Source: Paracoccus zeaxanthinifaciens ATCC 21588 (GTDB lineage Bacteria; Pseudomonadota; Alphaproteobacteria; Rhodobacterales; Rhodobacteraceae). From it: DNA of 64,000 nt. The position numbers were made by a program, and so were the translations under genes. Of this stretch, positions 61,486-64,000 are shown piece after piece. Location of the stretch: the NCBI RefSeq assembly GCF_000420145.1, contig NZ_ATUJ01000011.1:29569-93568 (forward strand), in the 5' to 3' direction. The first letter of the stretch is position 1. Each line of letters opens with the position of its first letter. Below the pieces are notes generated by a model. That model did not search any database, had not been told where the DNA came from, and saw nothing but the letters and a program-made list of their open reading frames with translations.

Positions 61486-61506
61486 TTCCCCCATTCCTTC
61501 CCCCAA
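61486..61506 (+). repeat. Putative integrase arm-binding site, right
   Basis: Tandem TTCCCCCA units (TTCCCCCATTC then CTTCCCCCAA) immediately upstream of the integrase start, 20 of 21 bases identical to 57710-57730. Binding here could also repress the int promoter. Confidence 0.6.
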
Positions 61507-61625
61507 GAAGGTCGGGAACAAGCTAGAACGACACGGCATGCAGGGGAAGCGAATAAGCGTTTTTTCCCAGTATTTTCTGGACATACGGGACAACGGCAGA
61601 ATGCGACGGACGATCCAGAGGCGGA

Positions 61626-61639
61626 CTTCGTCTCCGCCA
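61626..61639 (+). repeat. Right attachment repeat (attR core)
   Basis: CTTCGTCTCCGCCA, identical to the tRNA-Ser 3' end at 57640-57653; no tRNA body precedes it. Confidence 0.65.
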
Positions 61640-61769
61640 CCCACCATTTTGGTTGATTGGCATACAGTGCTGTTCTACCCTCCAAGGTATTGAACTTATG
61701 CACCACCTCGCCTCGCTTCGATACTGATCGCCTTAATTCGCTTTTGCTCGGTGCTATTCAATCCGTGGT

Positions 61770-62980
61770 ATGAAACGAGGTATAGGCATTGCCTACAGCA
61801 CCGGTTGGCTGACGAGGAATCTCGTCCGCTCGCTTGGTCCGGGCCGTCATGGTGACGGCAATGGACTCTACCTAATCGTTGATCCTTCCGGCGCACGACG
61901 TTGGATCGTGCGCGTGATCGTGAAGGGACAACGCAATCGCATGGGCAAGCCCCTGCGCCCTGACTTCGGACTAGGCGGCACTGATGTCGTCACGCTTAAC
62001 GTCGCCAGGGATCGAGCTCTCGAGTATCGCAGGCTTGCACGGCAAGGGCTGAACCCCAAGTTCAACCAAGATGTAGTGGTACCGTGCTTCGAAGAAGTCG
62101 CCCGCACCGTTCACGTCGAGCGGCTCCCCACTTGGAAGAACCCCAAGCATGCCCAGCAGTGGATCAATACGCTGGCTGAGTATACTTTCCCGAAGATTGG
62201 AGGATGCCGGTTTCGGAAATTGGGCAGCCCGAGGTCCTGCAGGTGTTGTCCCCTATCTGGACCGTCAAGCACGAGACCGCTCGGCGCGTGGCGCAGCGGA
62301 TGAAAGCTGTTCTTGATGTAGCCCGCTCACGGGGTCACCGTGAAGGCGAGAACCCCGTTACGGTCGTATTGGACGGCCGTGTCCTGCCTCGCGTCAAGGC
62401 CAAGGTGAAGCATCATAAGGCTATGCACTGGCGCGAAGTGCCTTCCTTCTATGCTGCGGTTCTCCGCCAGCCAGGCATCGCGGCCAAGGCACTTGCGATG
62501 AGTTGTTTGACCGGCTGCCGCGCCAGTGAAGTCCTACAGGCCACCTGGGAGTAAGTTGACTTCGAGGAGCAGATCTGGACCATTCCAGAAGGAAGGACCA
62601 AGACCGGCACTGAGCATCGTGTTCCCCTGACCCAACAAAGGATTGCCACGGTGGAGCCGCTGACAGCTCTCCGCTCTCGGTGTGTCTTCGAGGGGCAGAA
62701 GCGCCATCAGCCGCTCTCCAACATGTCTATGCTCATGCTGTTAAGGCGTATGCAGACGGACAATGTCACGGTCCACGGCTTCCGCTCGACCTTTCGAGAC
62801 TGGACTTCCGAAGAAGCCAATGTGCCACGCGAGATTGCGGAAATGAGCCTCGGGCACAAGGTCGGCGATGATGTTGAGCGCGCCTATGCCCGTTCAGACA
62901 TTCTGGAAAAGCGCAGACAACTCATGGTCAGCTGGTGCAACTTCGTTTCGCAGGATGTGAAAGGCGTGTGCCATAACTAA
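61770..62980 (+). pseudogene. Second P4-type integrase, inactivated by a frameshift and a nonsense codon
   Basis: The three pieces together make a complete integrase related to the 60281-61483 one (for example DGNGLYLIVDPSGARRW against DGNGLYLRVDANGAQFW). The frame shifts near 62200 (net loss of one base, FPKIGG to MPVSEIGQPEV). A TAA at 62552-62554 interrupts ATWE-stop-VDFEEQIW. Catalytic Arg (TGCRASEVL), HGFRSTFR, SLGHK and ERAYARSD all survive in the nucleotide sequence. It is a relic of a second element integrated beside the first. Confidence 0.88.
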
Positions 62981-62983
62981 AAT

Positions 62984-63117
62984 CGCCGTCCCGACCGAAG
63001 ACCTTTTCTACTGCACGCCTGAGTACGCCCGCGTGTACGCGATTGAGGCGCTTTTCGTGTCCAAGTCACGAGACGAAAGCTTCTACGATATATATTTTGC
63101 GCTTGTCCCTCACCACT
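62984..63117 (+). other. Sequence between decayed integrase and IS; possible interrupted coding fragment
   Basis: An open frame reads TKIAVPTEDLFYCTPEYARV, then YAIEALFVSKSRDESFYDIY and FALVPHHL, before it is cut by the IS left end. It has no clear start codon or Shine-Dalgarno; GTG 63033 is internal. It looks like natural protein sequence, so it may be the 5' part of a gene disrupted by the IS, but I cannot name it. Confidence 0.35.
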
Positions 63118-63139
63118 TAGGGTCAGGACTCGTTCTCTC

Positions 63140-63427
63140 TCAAAGCCAGAAGATTACGGTCGCAGCGAGTGCTATTGCTGAGAAGAAGGTTTGCGGACAG
63201 CGATCACAGCGGGTCGCAACCCTCCTCCAGTCCTTGAGCCTGCCGAACACGATCTCGATCCTGTTGCGCCGCTTGTAGCGGCGCTTGTCGTATTTGACTG
63301 GGGTCTTGCGCTGCTTCCGACCGGGAATGCAGGGGCATATCCCTCTGTTTTGCAACGCTTCTCGGAACAAATCGGCATCATAGCCACGACCTCCGAGCAG
63401 CCACTTCACGTTGGGCAACCCGCTCAC
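63140..63427 (-). pseudogene. IS5-family transposase, ORF B part (frame broken)
   Basis: The C-terminal half has WLLGGRGYDADLFREAL (second Asp), CIPGRKQRKTPVKYDKRRYK and NRIEIVFGRLKDWRRVATRY-like sequence with the catalytic Glu. The -1 frame entering from ORF A runs to HAICDR and then a TGA (near 63536). The coding sequence resumes in another frame at DDGECRPIDLFLTAG. About 30 extra bases at that point seem to break the protein, so this copy is probably not autonomously active. Confidence 0.65.
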
Positions 63428-63586
63428 CAGGGCGCGCGCCCCGATGTAGTCGCTGACGGGTCCGGCAGTCAGGAACAGGTCGATGGGTCGGCATTCGCCA
63501 TCGTCGCTCGGACCGATGGCGCGAGATGGCTCATCTGTCGCAGATCGCGTGCAGCGTCGTATTCATGCCGCCCTTGGTTCGGCCAA

Positions 63587-63940
63587 TCAGACGCGCACGC
63601 CCCCCTTTTTGACGCCCAGGCTGGACGCCGTACGATGGGCCTTCAGATGAGTTGCGTCGATCATCACGGTCGTCTCTTCACCGTGCTCGGCCGCCAACCC
63701 CGCCATGATCCGGGCGAAGACACCCCTGTCGCTCCAACGCTTCCAGCGATTGTAGAGCGTCTTGTGCGGGCCGTATTCCCTTGGTGCATCGCGCCACCGC
63801 AAGCCATTGCGATTGATGAAGATAATCCCGCTCAAGACACGCCGGTCATCAACCCTGAGCTTGCCATGCGACTTGGGAAAGTAAGGCTCCAGACGCGCCA
63901 TCTGCGCATCGCTCAACCAGAAAAGATCAGACATGTTCAC
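63587..63940 (-). CDS. IS5-family transposase, ORF A
   Basis: A 117-residue N-terminal half: DLFWLSDAQMARLEPYFPKS, LSGIIFINRNGLRWRDAP and EETTVMIDATHLKAHRTAS with the first catalytic Asp in MIDAT. The frame ends at VKKGGVRV after an A5G6 run. A -1 slip there continues into KGGRARLIGRTKGGMNTTLH, the normal ORF A-B fusion in this IS group. Confidence 0.85.
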   Translation of the reverse strand: MNMSDLFWLSDAQMARLEPYFPKSHGKLRVDDRRVLSGIIFINRNGLRWRDAPREYGPHKTLYNRWKRWSDRGVFARIMAGLAAEHGEETTVMIDATHLKAHRTASSLGVKKGGVRV

Positions 63941-64000
63941 CGCTCGTTTTCGAACGGTGAATCACGCTCGCGCAACCAGATCAATGGGTCCTGACCCTAG

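Larger units (their letters stand above)
57640..61639. mobile_element. Small integrative element in tRNA-Ser (about 4 kb)
   Basis: The element runs from the tRNA-Ser 3' end to a copy of the same 14 bases at 61626-61639. It carries an integrase at the far end, an AlpA-like regulator and small genes all on the minus strand, and an SRAP gene next to the tRNA. Base composition is lower in G+C than the chromosome in several gaps. Matching 21-base putative arm sites lie near both ends. The short att repeat is the weak point: it could be one edge of a larger, rearranged array. Confidence 0.7.
63120..63997 (-). mobile_element. IS5-family (IS427-like) insertion sequence
   Basis: Terminal inverted repeats: left end GGGTCAGGACTCGTT, right end read inward GGGTCAGGACCCATT (13 of 15 identical). 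The element is 878 bp, flanked by TA on both sides (TTAG on the left, CTAG on the right), as expected for an IS5-type target duplication. The transposase is encoded on the minus strand in two frames. The right end is three bases from the window edge. Confidence 0.85.

Noticed and set aside
63033..63278. An 81-residue plus-strand frame spanning the IS left end
   Set aside because: The second half is IS terminal sequence; only the part before 63118 could be real, and it lacks a proper start.

Overview
The window is high-GC DNA (very high third-position GC, long open shadows in every frame) from an alphaproteobacterium. The gene repertoire (RibH2-type lumazine synthase, rut operon, DUF1127 protein, TRAP transporter, glcDEF) and dense ATGA-type gene overlaps fit Rhodobacteraceae, most likely Paracoccus or a close relative. 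This assignment is inferred from gene content; no rRNA or other marker is present.

Layout. 1-2.5 kb: accessory edge with the C-terminal part of a tyrosine recombinase, two unknown genes and a glycosyltransferase whose N-terminus is broken by a stop codon. 2.5-8.6 kb (minus strand): pyrimidine degradation operon rutABCDEF, extended by a RibH2 lumazine synthase and an NCS1 permease. 8.8-18 kb: an SDR gene, then a petrobactin-type siderophore cluster collinear with asbABCDEF but with two gene fusions (AsbB-AsbC and AsbD-AsbE), a bidirectional terminator and a convergent TonB-dependent receptor. 18-20.9 kb: an orphan LuxR-type response regulator, a peroxiredoxin, a HAD dehalogenase and a TetR regulator with a clear operator. 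20.9-27.2 kb: a VTT-domain/disulfide oxidoreductase fusion, a CDP-alcohol phosphatidyltransferase and a ynjBCD-type ABC transporter in one operon. 27.2-34.6 kb (minus): trehalose/glycogen genes treZ-treY, then glgC-glgX and a DUF2934 gene. 34.8-42.2 kb: KefF/KefC-type potassium efflux pair, a response regulator and divergent hybrid kinase, and an aldehyde dehydrogenase. 42.4-44.7 kb: small proteins and a TetR-SDR unit with a near-ideal operator. 44.7-51.7 kb: glycolate oxidation operon (LctP-type permease, glcD, glcE, glcF, GlcG/HbpS-like) with a divergent GntR regulator. 51.7-57.4 kb (minus): GntR, TRAP transporter dctP-dctQ-dctM, a P-loop kinase and a glycerate 2-kinase, a likely hydroxy-acid/sugar-acid uptake and catabolism unit.

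57.5-64 kb is mobile DNA. A tRNA-Ser(GCU) gene is the attachment site of a small (about 4 kb) integrative element. It carries, all on the minus strand, a P4-type integrase, an AlpA-like regulator, several small winged-helix or unknown proteins and an SRAP (YedK-type) protein. The element is bounded by a 14-bp direct repeat and carries matching putative integrase arm sites near both ends. Immediately outside lie a second, decayed integrase (a frameshift and a nonsense codon) and a complete IS5-family insertion sequence that reaches the window edge.

The genes work largely as self-contained metabolic modules: nitrogen from pyrimidines, iron scavenging, osmolyte/carbon storage, glycolate and glycerate use. 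The most unusual items are the double-fusion petrobactin cluster, the RibH2-containing rut operon, the glgC with a shortened C-terminal domain, and the minimal tRNA-Ser island with unfamiliar small genes. I found no CRISPR array, rRNA or convincing wholly new system; the island and the fused siderophore synthetase are the best candidates for novelty.
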